Of a stretch of DNA of 64,000 nt, positions 1 through 10,874 are shown piece by piece (the stretch's first letter is position 1; every line of letters starts with the position of its first letter). The notes under the pieces were generated by a model. The model saw only the letters and a list, made by a program, of their open reading frames with translations. It made no database searches and was not told the DNA's origin. The DNA is from Lutraria lutraria (lineage: Eukaryota > Mollusca > Bivalvia > Venerida > Mactridae), in assembly GCA_964023205.1 (NCBI GenBank), contig OZ026843.1:62001-126000 (forward strand), in the 5' to 3' direction. Position numbers and translations under genes: made by a program.

Positions 1-166
1 ATGAAATAAAACTTAAATAATTATGTTCAAGATCATGAAAAGATTACCTGTTATTTGATACAAAGGGATGATCGAAACCATCATCTAACAAATGAACAGA
101 ACTATTTGCGGAAATATGCAGCAATCTCTCACACGGAAACGATGCTCGTGAAGTAAAGTAACTTAC

Positions 167-364
167 CAACAAGTTCACAGCGTTCTATTGTGGTGAAGTT
201 TCCAGTGTCCTGGCAAGTTGCATTGCGTAATGAGTAATCGGATGTGTTTTTCGTCAGTCCATAACCAGTTGCACACGTGTAAAAGAAGGTTTCGTTGTAT
301 CGGACGGTGGCACCCGTTTTATTCTTTGCAATATTGAATTGCGACGAAATATTTGTTGGACATT
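167..364 (-). CDS. CCP/sushi domain exon, copy 1
   Basis: One complete complement-control-protein domain, 66 codons. CCP domains are extracellular beta-sandwich binding modules of complement regulators, adhesion proteins and lectin-associated proteins. The four cysteines are visible in order as ECP, FYTC, NATC and IERC. The acceptor reads TTCGATTCACAG and the donor GTAAGT. Both borders are phase 1, the usual arrangement for CCP exons. The Trp expected between Cys3 and Cys4 is Phe (GNF), and the Pro before Cys4 is missing. Six NxS/T sequons (NIS, NKT, NET, NTS, NAT, NFT) suggest heavy N-glycosylation. The encoded protein matches copy 5. No signal peptide or terminal exon of this gene was found, so the full protein is unknown. 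Confidence 0.85.
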
Positions 365-657
365 CTGTGAATCGAAATATATTTTTGTATATCATGTACT
401 TTCTTAATTGCACCTAGCATGATATTTTGAAAAGTGTCTACATCGCAACTTTTTATGGATACAAATGCAATGACCGTGCATGATTTAAAAGATGAAATAA
501 AACTTAAATAATTATGTTCAAGATCATGAAAAGATTACTTCTTATTTGATACAAAGGGATGATCGAAACCATCATCTAACAAATGAACAGAACTATTTGC
601 GGAAAGATGCAGCAATCTCTCACACGGAAACGATGCTCGTGAAGTAAAGTAACTTAC

Positions 658-855
658 CAACAAGTTCACAGCGTTCTATTGTGGTGAAGTTACCAGTGTC
701 CTGGCAAGTTGCATTGCGTAATGAGTAATCGGATGTGTTTTTCGTCAGTCCATAACCAGTTGCACAGGTGTAAAAGAAAGTTTCGTTGTATCGGACGGTG
801 GCACCCGTCGTATTCTTTGCAATATTCCATTGCGACGAAATATTCGTCGGACATT
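658..855 (-). CDS. CCP/sushi domain exon, copy 2
   Basis: Intact 198-bp phase 1-1 exon with the same acceptor and GTAAGT donor as copy 1. It differs from copy 1 between Cys1 and Cys2, with SQWNIAKNTT in place of SQFNIAKNKT. From Cys2 onward the protein is the same. Six N-glycosylation sequons are kept. It is spliced in series with its neighbours if the array belongs to a single transcript. Confidence 0.85.
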
Positions 856-1148
856 CTGTGAATCGAAATATACATTTGTATATCATGTACTTTCTTAATT
901 GCACCTAGCATGATATTTTGAATAGTGTCTACATCGCAACTTTTTATGGATACAAATGCCATGACCGTGCATGATTTGAAAGATGAAATAAAACTTAAAT
1001 AATTATGTTCAAGATCATGAGAGGATTACTTGTTAATTGATACAAAGGGATGATCGAAACCATCATCTAACAAATGAACAGAAATATTTGCGGAAATATG
1101 CAGCAATCTCTCACACGGAAACGATGCTCGTGAAGTAAAGTAACTTAC

Positions 1149-1346
1149 CAACAAGTTCACAGCGTTCTATTGTGGTGAAGTTACCAGTGTCCTGGCAAGT
1201 TGCATTGCGTAATGAGTAATCGGATGTGTTTTTCGTCAGTCCATAACCAGTTGCACACGTGTAAAAGAAGGTTTCGTTGTATCGGACGGTGGCACCCGTA
1301 TTATTCTTTGCAATATTGAATTGCGACGAAATATTTGTTGGACATT
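1149..1346 (-). CDS. CCP/sushi domain exon, copy 3
   Basis: Intact 198-bp phase 1-1 exon. Its variable stretch is SQFNIAKNNT. All four cysteines, the acceptor CACAG and the donor GTAAGT are preserved, and six sequons are present. It is otherwise the same as copies 1 and 2 from Cys2 to the donor. Confidence 0.85.
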
Positions 1347-1639
1347 CTGTGAATCGAAATATACATTTGTATATCATGTACTTTCTTAATTGCACCTAGC
1401 ATGATATTTTGAATAGTGTCTACATCGCAACTTTTTATGGATACAAATGCAATGACCGTGCATGATTTAAAAGATGAAATAAAACTTAAATAATTATGTT
1501 CAAGATCATGAAAAGATTACTTCTTATTTGATACAAAGGGATGATCGAAACCATCATCTAAGAAATGAACAGAACTATTTGCCGAAATATGCAGCACTCT
1601 CTCACACGAAAACGATACTCGTGAAGTAAAGTAACTTAC

Positions 1640-1837
1640 CAACAAGTTCACAGCGTTCAATTGTGGTGAAGTTACCAGTGTCCTGGCAAGTTGCATTGCG
1701 TAATGAGTAATCGGATGTGTTTGTCGTCAGTCCATAACCAGTTGCACACGTGTAAAAGAAGGTTTCGTTGTATCGGACGGTGGCACCTGTAGTATTTCTT
1801 GCAATATTCCATTGCGACAGAATTGTTGTCGGGCATT
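1640..1837 (-). CDS. CCP/sushi domain exon, copy 4 (diverged)
   Basis: Intact 198-bp phase 1-1 exon with acceptor ATTCATAG and donor GTAAGT. The region between Cys1 and Cys2 reads PTTILSQWNIARNTT, and LTKN is changed to LTTN further on. It has five sequons because the first (NIS) is lost. The upstream intron has lost about 58 bp, which removes sequence close to the acceptor. The remaining tract before CATAG is poor in pyrimidines, so splicing of this copy may be weaker. Confidence 0.8.
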
Positions 1838-2072
1838 CTATGAATCGAAATATACATTCGCAATTTTTTATGGATACTAATGCAAGGACAGTGCATGATT
1901 TAAAAGATGAAATAAAACTTAAATAATTATGTTCAAGATCATGAAAAGATTACCTGTTATTTGATACAAAGGGATGATCGAAACCATCATCTAACAAATG
2001 AACAGAACTATTTGCGGAAATATGCAGCAATCTCTCACACGGAAACGATGCTCGTGAAGTAAAGTAACTTAC

Positions 2073-2270
2073 CAACAAGTTCACAGCGTTCTATTGTGGT
2101 GAAGTTTCCAGTGTCCTGGCAAGTTGCATTGCGTAATGAGTAATCGGATGTGTTTTTCGTCAGTCCATAACCAGTTGCACACGTGTAAAAGAAGGTTTCG
2201 TTGTATCGGACGGTGGCACCCGTTTTATTCTTTGCAATATTGAATTGCGACGAAATATTTGTTGGACATT
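2073..2270 (-). CDS. CCP/sushi domain exon, copy 5
   Basis: Intact 198-bp phase 1-1 exon with the same protein sequence as copy 1 (SQFNIAKNKT in the variable stretch) and the same flanking intron variant (AATATATTTTTG before the acceptor side). Copies 1 and 5 are therefore closer to each other than to the copies between them. This fits a duplication of several units or gene conversion. Confidence 0.85.
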
Positions 2271-2563
2271 CTGTGAATCGAAATATATTTTTGTATATCA
2301 TGTACTTTCTTAATTGCACCTAGCATGATATTTTGAATAGTGTCTACATCGCAACTTTTTATGGATACAAATGCCATGACCGTGCATGATTTGAAAGATG
2401 AAATAAAACTTAAATAATTATGTTCAAGATCATGAGAGGATTACTTGTTAATTGATACAAAGGGATGATCGAAACCATCATCTAACAAATGAACAGAACA
2501 ATATGCGGTAATACGCAGCAATCCTTCACACTAAAACGATGCTCTTGAAGTAAAGTAACTTAC

Positions 2564-2761
2564 CAACAAGTTCACAGCGTTCTATTGTGGTGAAGTTTCC
2601 AGTGTCCTGGCAAGTTGCATTGCGTAATGAGTAATCGGATGTGTTTTTCGTCAGTCCATAACCAGTTGCACACGTGTAAAAGAAGGTTTCGTTATATTGG
2701 ACGGCGGCACCCGTAATATTCTTTGCAATAGTCCATTGCGACGGAATAGCTGTCGGACATT
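2564..2761 (-). CDS. CCP/sushi domain exon, copy 6 (outermost, most diverged)
   Basis: Intact 198-bp phase 1-1 exon with four cysteines and a GTAAGT donor. The stretch between Cys1 and Cys2 reads PTAIPSQWTIAKNIT and then GAAVQYNET. It has five sequons. Its upstream intron leaves the repeat unit after about position 2830, so this is the first exon of the array in transcription order. The next upstream exon was not found before the 63-kb CCP exons. Confidence 0.82.
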
Positions 2762-2830
2762 CTGTGAATCGATATATATATGTATTTTTGTTAATTGTAC
2801 CTAGGATTATATTTTACACAGAGACTTCAT

Positions 2831-3378
2831 CGAAACATTTTAGCGATGGAAATTTGATAACTGCGCGTGAATTGCAATATGAAATTAAAGTTTTATCATC
2901 ATTATTGACATGAGCGTGAGAGTCGTGCAGAAATAAGAAAACACGAAATGATGCAAATTATCAGACGAATATAGTTGGCTCTGCTTAAGTAGTCAGGAAA
3001 TATCACAATTAGTATATTAATGGTTTTGGATTGCCTATTGGTGAAATGATTGAAACAGTTATTCCAAATGGAAGACCCTCAAAAGTTTCACCCCTCTCAA
3101 GACCTCTTGAGGTGCTTATACGAAATAACTATAGGTATATTCCTCATTATTTTGCCAGCCTTCTATCAGTCTTCCAACAACGGTTTCTTCGTGTATTGTG
3201 ATTGTTATTTGTTGCTGATTTCGAATTGATAAAACGTACAGGAATTCTAATCTATTGACGCAAATCTTGTAAAATTCAATTGATCTAACCAGAAATGCAC
3301 GTTTTCACTTTTACAATTTTTACAACACCAGCCTAATTGACAAATGAAGCCAATGCGAAGCTTGTATCTCAATGACGA
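2831..3378. other. Non-repeat intronic or intergenic sequence
   Basis: AT-rich sequence next to the CCP array. I see no exon with convincing splice sites, no terminal repeats and no recognisable mobile-element protein. Confidence 0.5.
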
Positions 3379-3475
3379 TACAGTCAAAACTCGTTATATC
3401 GAAGTTCGTTGGACTTGCCAAAATACTTCGATATAAACGAACTTCGATATAGGAATTTCGATACCCGCGTTTACA
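3379..3475 (+). repeat. pogo/Tigger-like terminal inverted repeat, left-type end
   Basis: TA is followed by CAGTCAAAACTCGTTATATC. This start (TA target plus CAGT and a CGTTATATCGAA motif) is typical of pogo/Tigger non-autonomous elements. A local inverted copy of TTCGATATA lies about 35 bp further on. A matching opposite end lies at 10873, but the 7.5 kb between them holds many other repeats, so the two need not belong to one element. Confidence 0.5.
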
Positions 3476-3879
3476 TTTTAGAGCTAAAGTCAGTGTGTCG
3501 TAAGAATAACGTAATCGAGTTATTTAGTGTACGGGATTGTAACGAGTTGTAAGAATACGGCATTTATACCGGTACTTATACGGGTACTTTCGATATATAT
3601 ATATATTGCTATACATTTCAATTATGCATAAGATAGTTTCAAATGAGCGTATAGCAGCATTAATAATAATTCGTTTCATCAACAAAAAGTTTGTATCAGT
3701 TTTATAATCGTGAGAATGGACACTAACATGTTTATACAGCTGTCAATAATTAAATATCGATTTTAAATTGTGTTTGTTTGCGGAAAATGTGCGAAGATTT
3801 CTTTTGTAAGTAGGCGGCATAATTGATTCGACATAGATGGTCACTTTATATTTGAAAATATTTGGTTCGGACCGAAAAT

Positions 3880-4740
3880 CTACTTCGATATATAAAAATA
3901 TCGAGAACCACGGGATATAATGACTTATTCGAATGCGTAGAATTAAACCCGCGTATCCACTGTTAGCATGTAGCCAATGAAATGACACGCCTGTGTTGCT
4001 GTTTTGCATAATTGTAACCCGTTTCCGTAAAATACGCAGTTCTACTTTCGGTTTTCGTCAGATGGGTCAGTAATTTCTCAATATGTCTATGCATTTGCAA
4101 TTGATTGCCATCGATGTATGTCTTTTGTGCCACTTTGACATTATCTTGATATTCTTGTCTAATCGTACTGATTTACTGTCGACGCTGCAAATCGGAGATT
4201 AGCTAAAAATATCGAGAACCACGAATTCGATATATGTGCGTTTGTGGGACTTGATAAATCAAGTCCCTTTGTAATCATAGAGGAATGATCGGTCGCTGGA
4301 CTCCATAACAGCTTGGTTAAAAGTACTCCGAATGAAGGAAATAGTACGCAACCAAATGTGTGATTATATAGATGTATCTGGAATATTTCCTGAATTAATT
4401 CAGTCGGATTTAAATATATCACAAATCATTTTATTGTAACTAAATGGAAAAAGTAATGTATCTAGATAAGCGTTTGTCGGTAAATACATGAGATATTCAA
4501 ATGCATAGAATGCGTAGAATTAAACCCGCGTCCCCTTTAGCCAATAAGATATCGCGTCTAAGTGGCTGTTTTGCATAATAAAGTAGTACTACTACCGGTT
4601 TTCGGAGGTTGGTTCAGTAATATCTCTACACAGGCGTATGCTTGCATTTGAAACTATATCTACAATCGATACATGTGTTATGTGCCTTTTTTTATTTTAT
4701 CTTGTCATTGTATGCAAGTCCAAAAACTGAAAATGTCATA
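3880..4740. repeat. Dispersed repeat family, two adjoining copies
   Basis: The segment from 3939 to about 4202 is almost identical to 11717-11981 (offset 7778 bp). A second, more diverged copy follows from about 4210 to 4740, and another diverged copy lies at 36215-36680. Shared landmarks are AATTAAACCCGCGT, a CCAATGAAAT box, TTTCCGTAAAATACGCAG and GTGCCACTTTGACATTATC. TTCGATAT motifs beside it recall the pogo/Tigger-like ends nearby. No long reading frame is present, so it is probably a non-autonomous DNA element. Confidence 0.6.
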
Positions 4741-7229
4741 TAAAACATCGAAATGTATCAACACACTAAGAAAATGGGGTCGAAAAGTCTTGGGGTCGAA
4801 AAGTCTGTCAGTCGTTATTTGGCTAAAAATAGTTCTTAGGTATTTTATGCAAACTGTGTATAAATGATACGAGTGATTAAAAGAATTTCGCTACAAATTG
4901 ACAAGTTTAATAGACTTTTTCTTGCGACTCAAATTATTGTTTTTTGCGTTTGCTTTGAACAATATTTATGTATTGTGTTCCTACGCGGTAATCCAACAGC
5001 CTCCAGTTGTGTAACTGCGCATCAGAATACCCGCCATATTGAGATCGACCAGACAAAGAAGTTTTCGAAGTTTATTTTGAGGTAATTTAACTCTTTTCTT
5101 TCATTATTGTACTGTCATTTTATTGTATAAGATTTTGAACAAGTATAAAGAATGTATTCGGAGACTATTGGTACAGTGTTGTCCACATTCAACTCACTAT
5201 CAAACTTACTTGCTCCTGCGTTTTTTAATAAATTTTGCAAATGAGGCCGCGAACCTAATCAAGTGTGCCTGATCAGTATGTTCGGCGAAAACGAAAGTAG
5301 CTTGTACATGTATGTTTTATGTGCAGAGCAATCGTTACAGTCTTGTCCCACGTATTACAGATTAACACAGTTTGTTTATGCAATGAATGAATTTTATGTT
5401 GAACAAATATGATCAAAATCGAGCGTCAAATAACTGATTTATGAGCGTTATAAATCCAGACACGCTGCAGAATGGCCACAGTTCTGTCACTGTGTCGTTG
5501 TAGAAAATACCGTTTTTCATAAACTTAGAAATTTATTTGAACATGAAGACAATTTTTTTCAAGCACATAAATGAATATACTTTACGTTTCTGTTATGATT
5601 GAGTCGTGTCTGTTCCTTGTTTTTAGTGTCTGTGAGGTTAAAGTGGTTTGTTTACATTAAAAATACCGCGTAATTTCTGCGTAACAGCATATATAGTACT
5701 GATTCAACCTTGATATGTGTATACTTGCATGTGTACAGTAATCAGTATTGCGTATGTTGAGCATTATTGGATAAGATTAAGAAATTGATAAATGTATGGA
5801 CTTATTATTTTTGTGGGAGTTTCATTTCGTTTATTGTCTGTACTTAAAGGTTATTATTTGTGCCGTCGGCCTGACATACATGTATTTGTGCAGGCGGCTC
5901 AATATAAATTCAAAGAATGGACAGACTAAAAAGGACCTAATTATGCATGAGGGTCATTTCAGGAAACCACTTGTATATTTCAAGGACATCATAGGACATC
6001 ACATGAACACACCCTCGCCTCGCTGGATATGTGCATAGGCCTATAGATATATATACGTACAAGAAATTTGATTCAGTAGAGTTGTGTAGCATTAAGATCC
6101 TTTTTTATAAATACTAATTATTTAGTATTGCTGTCACTTAACTTTTAACTTAATTGCATTTTGCCTCCGTGGTCGATGTATATAAGGTATATAAAGTCTC
6201 GTACATTCGAACCCTGTCAGTTTGTGTTAGAATTTTGGCAGTATTAGATAACTCAGTGACCGCAAAATACAGCAGAAATCTGACCATTGACAGAGCTTGG
6301 AACTGCTGTACACATAATAAGTTCTTATTACACGTTTCAATTGCTAGTAGCTGTCATGAATAATTATCTGTATGATATGACAAGTCTCGCTAGCATGCTG
6401 ACCTTTGCATATAGAGCAGTTTGGTAGTGTGTAAGTTTCAGTTCCGTAGACAACCAAAGAAACATAAATGATACATTTGGAACCAGACATAGCATTATAA
6501 CATTGAACAGGGATGCTATATCATAGCATTCCTGCATTGAATAATACTAAAACAGAACAAATTTAGTTTATACAAATAACTTGAAATCGAAAGTAGCTGT
6601 TGCGCAAAAAGTTAATCGAGTAAGTAAGACCAGGCATGGTTTTAAGCTGCGCATGCTCAGTGCGGACACATTGTTTACGTCCGGTTGTCGCATACGGCTG
6701 GAGCAGAAGTTTGTTAGTGCAACTGTATTCAGTCATTTAATTATTAATTTAACGTGTCAAATCCGGAATTATCTTACCATGTTACCTGTTTTCTGATAAT
6801 AAACAGTGCCCGTTTTCCGAAAATGAACAGACGACAGAAAGCAATTTCAAGTAGAAGAAGCATTCGCAATAAATATCAGTGTTGCTACTTGAAAGACGGC
6901 TTGATATGTACGCAAATCACGGTGATCCTTAGTGATTAAAGATTAAAATGCCAGTTATAAAATCTGTATCGTTCATGTATGTTGTAATCATTTATGTCAG
7001 CATCCGACGTAATTTTCCCGCAATCAGTCATTCATAACAGAAGATATATACATCCTTTAAAGTCTTAATCATAACTTACATTCTAAAAGTATACAAATAC
7101 TTAATTTTCTTAAGGGTGAGTTGGTTCTTCTAAAGGGCGAGTAAGAAATTGCTACCATTAGTCCTACAGGACTAGTACCACCTTGAAAAAATTTCAAGCC
7201 CTGTTTAAGTAAATCAAATAATGAAGGTT
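4741..7229. other. AT-rich stretch without recognisable genes
   Basis: Only short open frames without family resemblance or plausible splice signals are present. A motif near 4998-5080 (GCCTCCAGTTGTGTAACTG and what follows) resembles the repeated motif at 7440 and 7760. A palindrome lies at 6508-6534. Confidence 0.5.
6508..6534. repeat. Short palindrome CAGGGATGCTAT/ATAGCATTCCTG
   Basis: Two 12-bp arms around a 3-bp centre with one mismatch. Related palindromes occur at 44644-44670 and 60588-60614, and half-sites at about 15637 and 35583. It may be a remnant of a short terminal-inverted-repeat element or a protein-binding site carried by one. Confidence 0.5.
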
Positions 7230-7230
7230 A

Positions 7231-7870
7231 CAAACTTTTGTTAGATCTGCTACTACTACTTAAGTTTGTATCAAAATTCATGCACGAACTATCGTTTGGA
7301 TTCCAAAACTCAGCCCAGTATTATACTTTACAAAGAAATTCAACCATTGACTGCTTTGCAGTTCCGAACAACAGCAATACCTTGCAACTTTGATTTAGTT
7401 AATTTAGAGTCTTCCATGCATACATTGTTGTTCGTTTATTTATTGCAGTTTGCTCAAGTTGTGTAACTGTCTATTTGATGATCCAGCATATTGACTAATT
7501 GACTTTCATAAGAAGTTCAAGTTACTGAGTCCACTGCAAGGTATTTTGCACAATTATCACACATATAGTACATTTAAATATACCATGTATACTTTATTTT
7601 TGTGCTAGTTTAATTTCATTATTGAATATATCATCAGAGGCTAGTGGTATTATGTAAGCCACATTAAAATCACCATTTTCATTGTCTTTAGCAATTATTT
7701 AGTGAAGATTTATTGGTTTATTTTCTGTCTTCCATTGCATAATATATATTGTTGTCCGTTTATTTATTGCAGTTTGCTCCAGTTGTGTAACTGTCTATTT
7801 GATGATCCAGCATATTGACTAATCGAGTTTCATAAGAAGTTAAAGTTACTGAGTCCACTGATCTTGGTGA
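7231..7870. repeat. Dispersed repeat with an internal duplication
   Basis: The sequence from about 7245 to 7385 reappears in reverse complement at about 23650-23790 (shared ATTCATGC.CGAACTATCGTT and ACTGCTTTGCAGTTCCGAACA). The block TTATTTATTGCAGTTTGCTC and the following 100 bp occurs twice here, at about 7437 and 7761. No coding sequence was recognised. The wide spread suggests a mobile element of unknown class. Confidence 0.55.
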
Positions 7871-8616
7871 AACTTCAGATAGAAAAGATTTTGAAATATT
7901 TCACAATACTGATTTCGGAATAATAATCATCAATCTCAACAAATATTGTGGACTTAAGTTAAGAATTGTGACATATCCAGTATTTTGTTCTCCTCTCTGA
8001 CTTTTATATCTGTCCAATGATTAATACATTTACAACATATCCGATTTTGAAACTATGTATATACTTTTGTGCCAACTGATATTTATCTAGTTAATTGCAT
8101 TTGTTTTTTGTGTGGTTTATGCTCAAACTTTTCTTTATATGTTTAACATGCTTGTTATTTCACTATAAGTATGATTATTTGTAAAACATGTTTGTAATGA
8201 CAGTATCAATACACTTGAATATTTGATATGTTTATTATCATGGTTTAAATACAGTGGTATGTTTCCTATGTTCTTGATCTCAGAATTAGTCAAATGCATA
8301 TGAATATCATATCTGAAAATCAGTATAACTTCAGTGCCATTACATTTATGATTGTGTTAATTTATTTCTAATTTCTGTCATATTCAACAATGGTTGTGTT
8401 TTTTTCTGCATTGTGAAATTTTCTGTCTTGTGTTCAAGTCTTCATGATATTGTTTTAAGCTATGGACATTCAATTAAGTAAAAAAAATGCAAACTCGACT
8501 CCATGTAATTGACTTTTAATTAATGGAATGAAATATTTACTGATATTTTCTATGCAGCAAAGAAAAAATCTGGAAATGATTGTATTGTTGCATTTTAGTG
8601 TTGAAGTGATCGAATT
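7871..8616. other. AT-rich stretch, nothing recognised
   Basis: Very AT-rich sequence with no exon, terminal repeat or mobile-element protein that I can support. Confidence 0.5.
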
Positions 8617-9796
8617 TTTAGCTCACATGTCACAAAGTGAGCTATTAGGATCACTCTCCGTCCGGCGTCGTGCGTTGTGCGTCGTGCGTTGTGCGTCGTG
8701 CGTCGTGAAACTTTTTGTTGTGACCACACTAGGGGCCACATTTTTGGCTCAATTTTAGCAAAACTGGGTCAGAACGTTAATATCAACAAAATCTCGGACG
8801 AGTTCGATATTGGGCCATTTGGGGTCAAAAACTAGGTCACCATGGCCAAATAAGGGAAAACCTTGTGAACACTTTAAAAATCACTGTTCTGACTTTATCT
8901 TCATGAAACTTTGTCAGAATCTTTATTTGAATAATATGTAGGTCAAGTTTGATAATGGGTCATTTCTGTAGTAAAATTAGGTCACTAGGGCAAATTGCTG
9001 GAAAACCTTGTGAACACTCTAGAAGTCACTGTTTTGATTGGATGATCATGAAACCTTGTCAGAATGTTTGTCTTCATAATATCTTGGACGAGTTCGAACA
9101 TGGGTCATCTTGGGTCAAAAACTAGGTCGCTAGGTCAAATCTTATGAAAAACCATGTTAACACTGTAGATTTCACAGTTATTATTGGATCTTCACCAAAC
9201 TTTGTCAAATCGTTTGTTTTAATGATATAACGGTCAAGTATAAATATGGGTCATCTGGGGTTAATAACTAGGTCACCAGGTCAAATCTTAGGAAAACTCT
9301 GTTAACACTGTAGATGTCACAGTTTTAATTGGATCTTCACCAAACCTTGTCAAAATGTTTGTCTCAATGATATGTGGGTCACGGGTGAACATGGGTCAGC
9401 CGGGTTCAAAAACTGGGTCACAAGGTCAAATCTTAGGTAAAAATCTTGTAAAAGCTCTAAATGTCATGGTTTTGATTGGATCTTGGCCAAACCTTGTCAG
9501 ATTGTTTGTCTTAATGATATTAAGGACAAGTTCAAATATGGGTCACCTAGGGTCAAAAACCAGGTCACAAGGTCAAATCTTAGGAAAACCTTATTAACAC
9601 TGTAGATGTCAAATTTTGATCGTATCTTCACCAAACCTAGTCAGACTGTTTGTCTTAATGATATGTAAGACAAATTCGAACATAGGTCGTCGGGGGTCAA
9701 AAACTAGGTCACCGGTTCAAAACAATGTTTTAATGAGTGAACAGTGATTGTCATGTGAGCGATATAGGGCCATATTGGCCCTCTTGTTTTAACAAG
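8617..9796. mobile_element. Bivalve-type repeat element with internal tandem repeats
   Basis: One end has AGCTCACATGTCACAAAGTG and the other GTGAGCGATATAGGGCCA followed by CCCTCTTGTT. The same two kinds of ends bound the element at 29806-32515. Between them about six degenerate tandem units of roughly 146 bp recur. A shared landmark is GGTCAAATCTTAGGAAAA, seen near 8847, 8988, 9134, 9279, 9425 and 9570. A GTGCGTCGTGCGTT microsatellite lies at about 8667-8706. It has no protein-coding capacity, so it probably depends on another element for movement. Confidence 0.65.
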
Positions 9797-10740
9797 AGTT
9801 GTTATATTGTCATAACTGCTTCTCACACTGTAATTAAACAAACTTCGCTAAATACCTGACCCCTACATTACATGACATTAACTAAAACAGTATTATATGT
9901 AGTATCTTCTTTGTTCATGTATTGTACAATATTATTTATATACACACTCTGTTTATAAGTGTATTTTCAATATTGCTAACTTTTAAAAGTATTATGCCTT
10001 TCCAATACATTTTGTTAACACTTTGACCATAAATGCCATCAACATTTTTCATTTCATCATTTTTGTTATTGCAGGTACTTCAAACTTTTTAAATATTGTG
10101 ACCTACAAAAATGTTTTTTATGTTTTTATTGTTAACTGAAAAACACTATATTCTGAACTTTTGAATTTCCGTTTTTCAAAATAAACTTTATTTCTCTTCT
10201 GTTGTTTGTTTTTCTCTTTTCATAATAAAAATGAATCAATATAGACAAATAATAATAGTGAATTTGAATGTCAAATCAATGTCAGAAGAAACCCTAAAAA
10301 CATGGAAAACTGTTTTGTTGAAAAACAACTCTTCCTTCAACTGACATATAGTCACTAAAAGAATAAAAGAATTCAATTTGCATTTGTTCATAACAAAACA
10401 ATGCATTTGAAGTGATATATGTGGGCATTATCAAAATATATTTTAAAAACAAGACTAATGGAAAAGATTTTCAGTATATATTATTATCAGTAACTACAGA
10501 AGTAATAATGCTGATTTTAGTACTGATGGATTCGGATTATCTTGCCTGAAACATAAGCAAAGGCTTAATGAAAAACTCAAATAGTTAAAACTAGATTAAC
10601 TTCATCTGATTGATATGATTTGGCATATGAATATGTATATAAATAGATGACAATATTGAGATAATGTATGTTAATAGCTAAGCATGAATATTATTTGACA
10701 GTACAATTCCTGATCAGAATTTCTTGTAATGGTCATTGTT
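9797..10740. other. AT-rich stretch, nothing recognised
   Basis: No exon, terminal repeat or transposon protein recognised. An AACAAGAGTTG motif directly after the preceding repeat may be a diverged part of it. Confidence 0.45.
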
Positions 10741-10874
10741 ATGATTGAATCAAAAGTCAAGTCCCAACAGTACTTTCAGTACTTTGATTTTAATATGTAA
10801 TAGAAGGATAAAAATCGGGACTTTATCTTTACTTCGATATAAGCGGGATTTAGATATAATGAGTTTCGACTGTA
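10741..10874 (-). repeat. pogo/Tigger-like terminal inverted repeat, right-type end
   Basis: Ends in ATAATGAGTTTCGACTG followed by TA, the inverted counterpart of the CAGTCAAAACTCGTTAT end at 3381. ACTTCGATATAAGCGGGATT lies just inside. A CAACAGTACTTTCAGTACTT motif at its other side resembles the ends of the repeats at 34256 and 37146. Confidence 0.45.

Larger units (their letters stand above)
1..2830 (-). repeat. Tandem array of CCP-exon units (about 491 bp each)
   Basis: Six consecutive units each carry one CCP exon plus flanking intron. Exon starts on the plus strand lie at 167, 658, 1149, 1640, 2073 and 2564, so the spacing is 491, 491, 491, 433 and 491 bp. The short step comes from a deletion of about 58 bp in the intron just upstream of exon 4, near 1861. 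Intron sequence is repeated almost as faithfully as exon sequence, for example a GATGATCGAAACCATCATC hairpin in each unit. This points to recent unequal duplication or gene conversion. The array runs off the left edge, so the copy number is a minimum. Confidence 0.9.

Noticed and set aside
690..962. 90-codon open frame overlapping CCP copy 2
   Set aside because: It is the same DNA read in another frame of the minus strand. The CCP frame has splice sites, four cysteines and conservation in all units.
9355..9597. 80-codon frame rich in NMGQPGSKTGSQGQILGK-like repeats
   Set aside because: The peptide repeat mirrors the 146-bp tandem DNA repeat of the element at 8617-9796. There is no start context or family.
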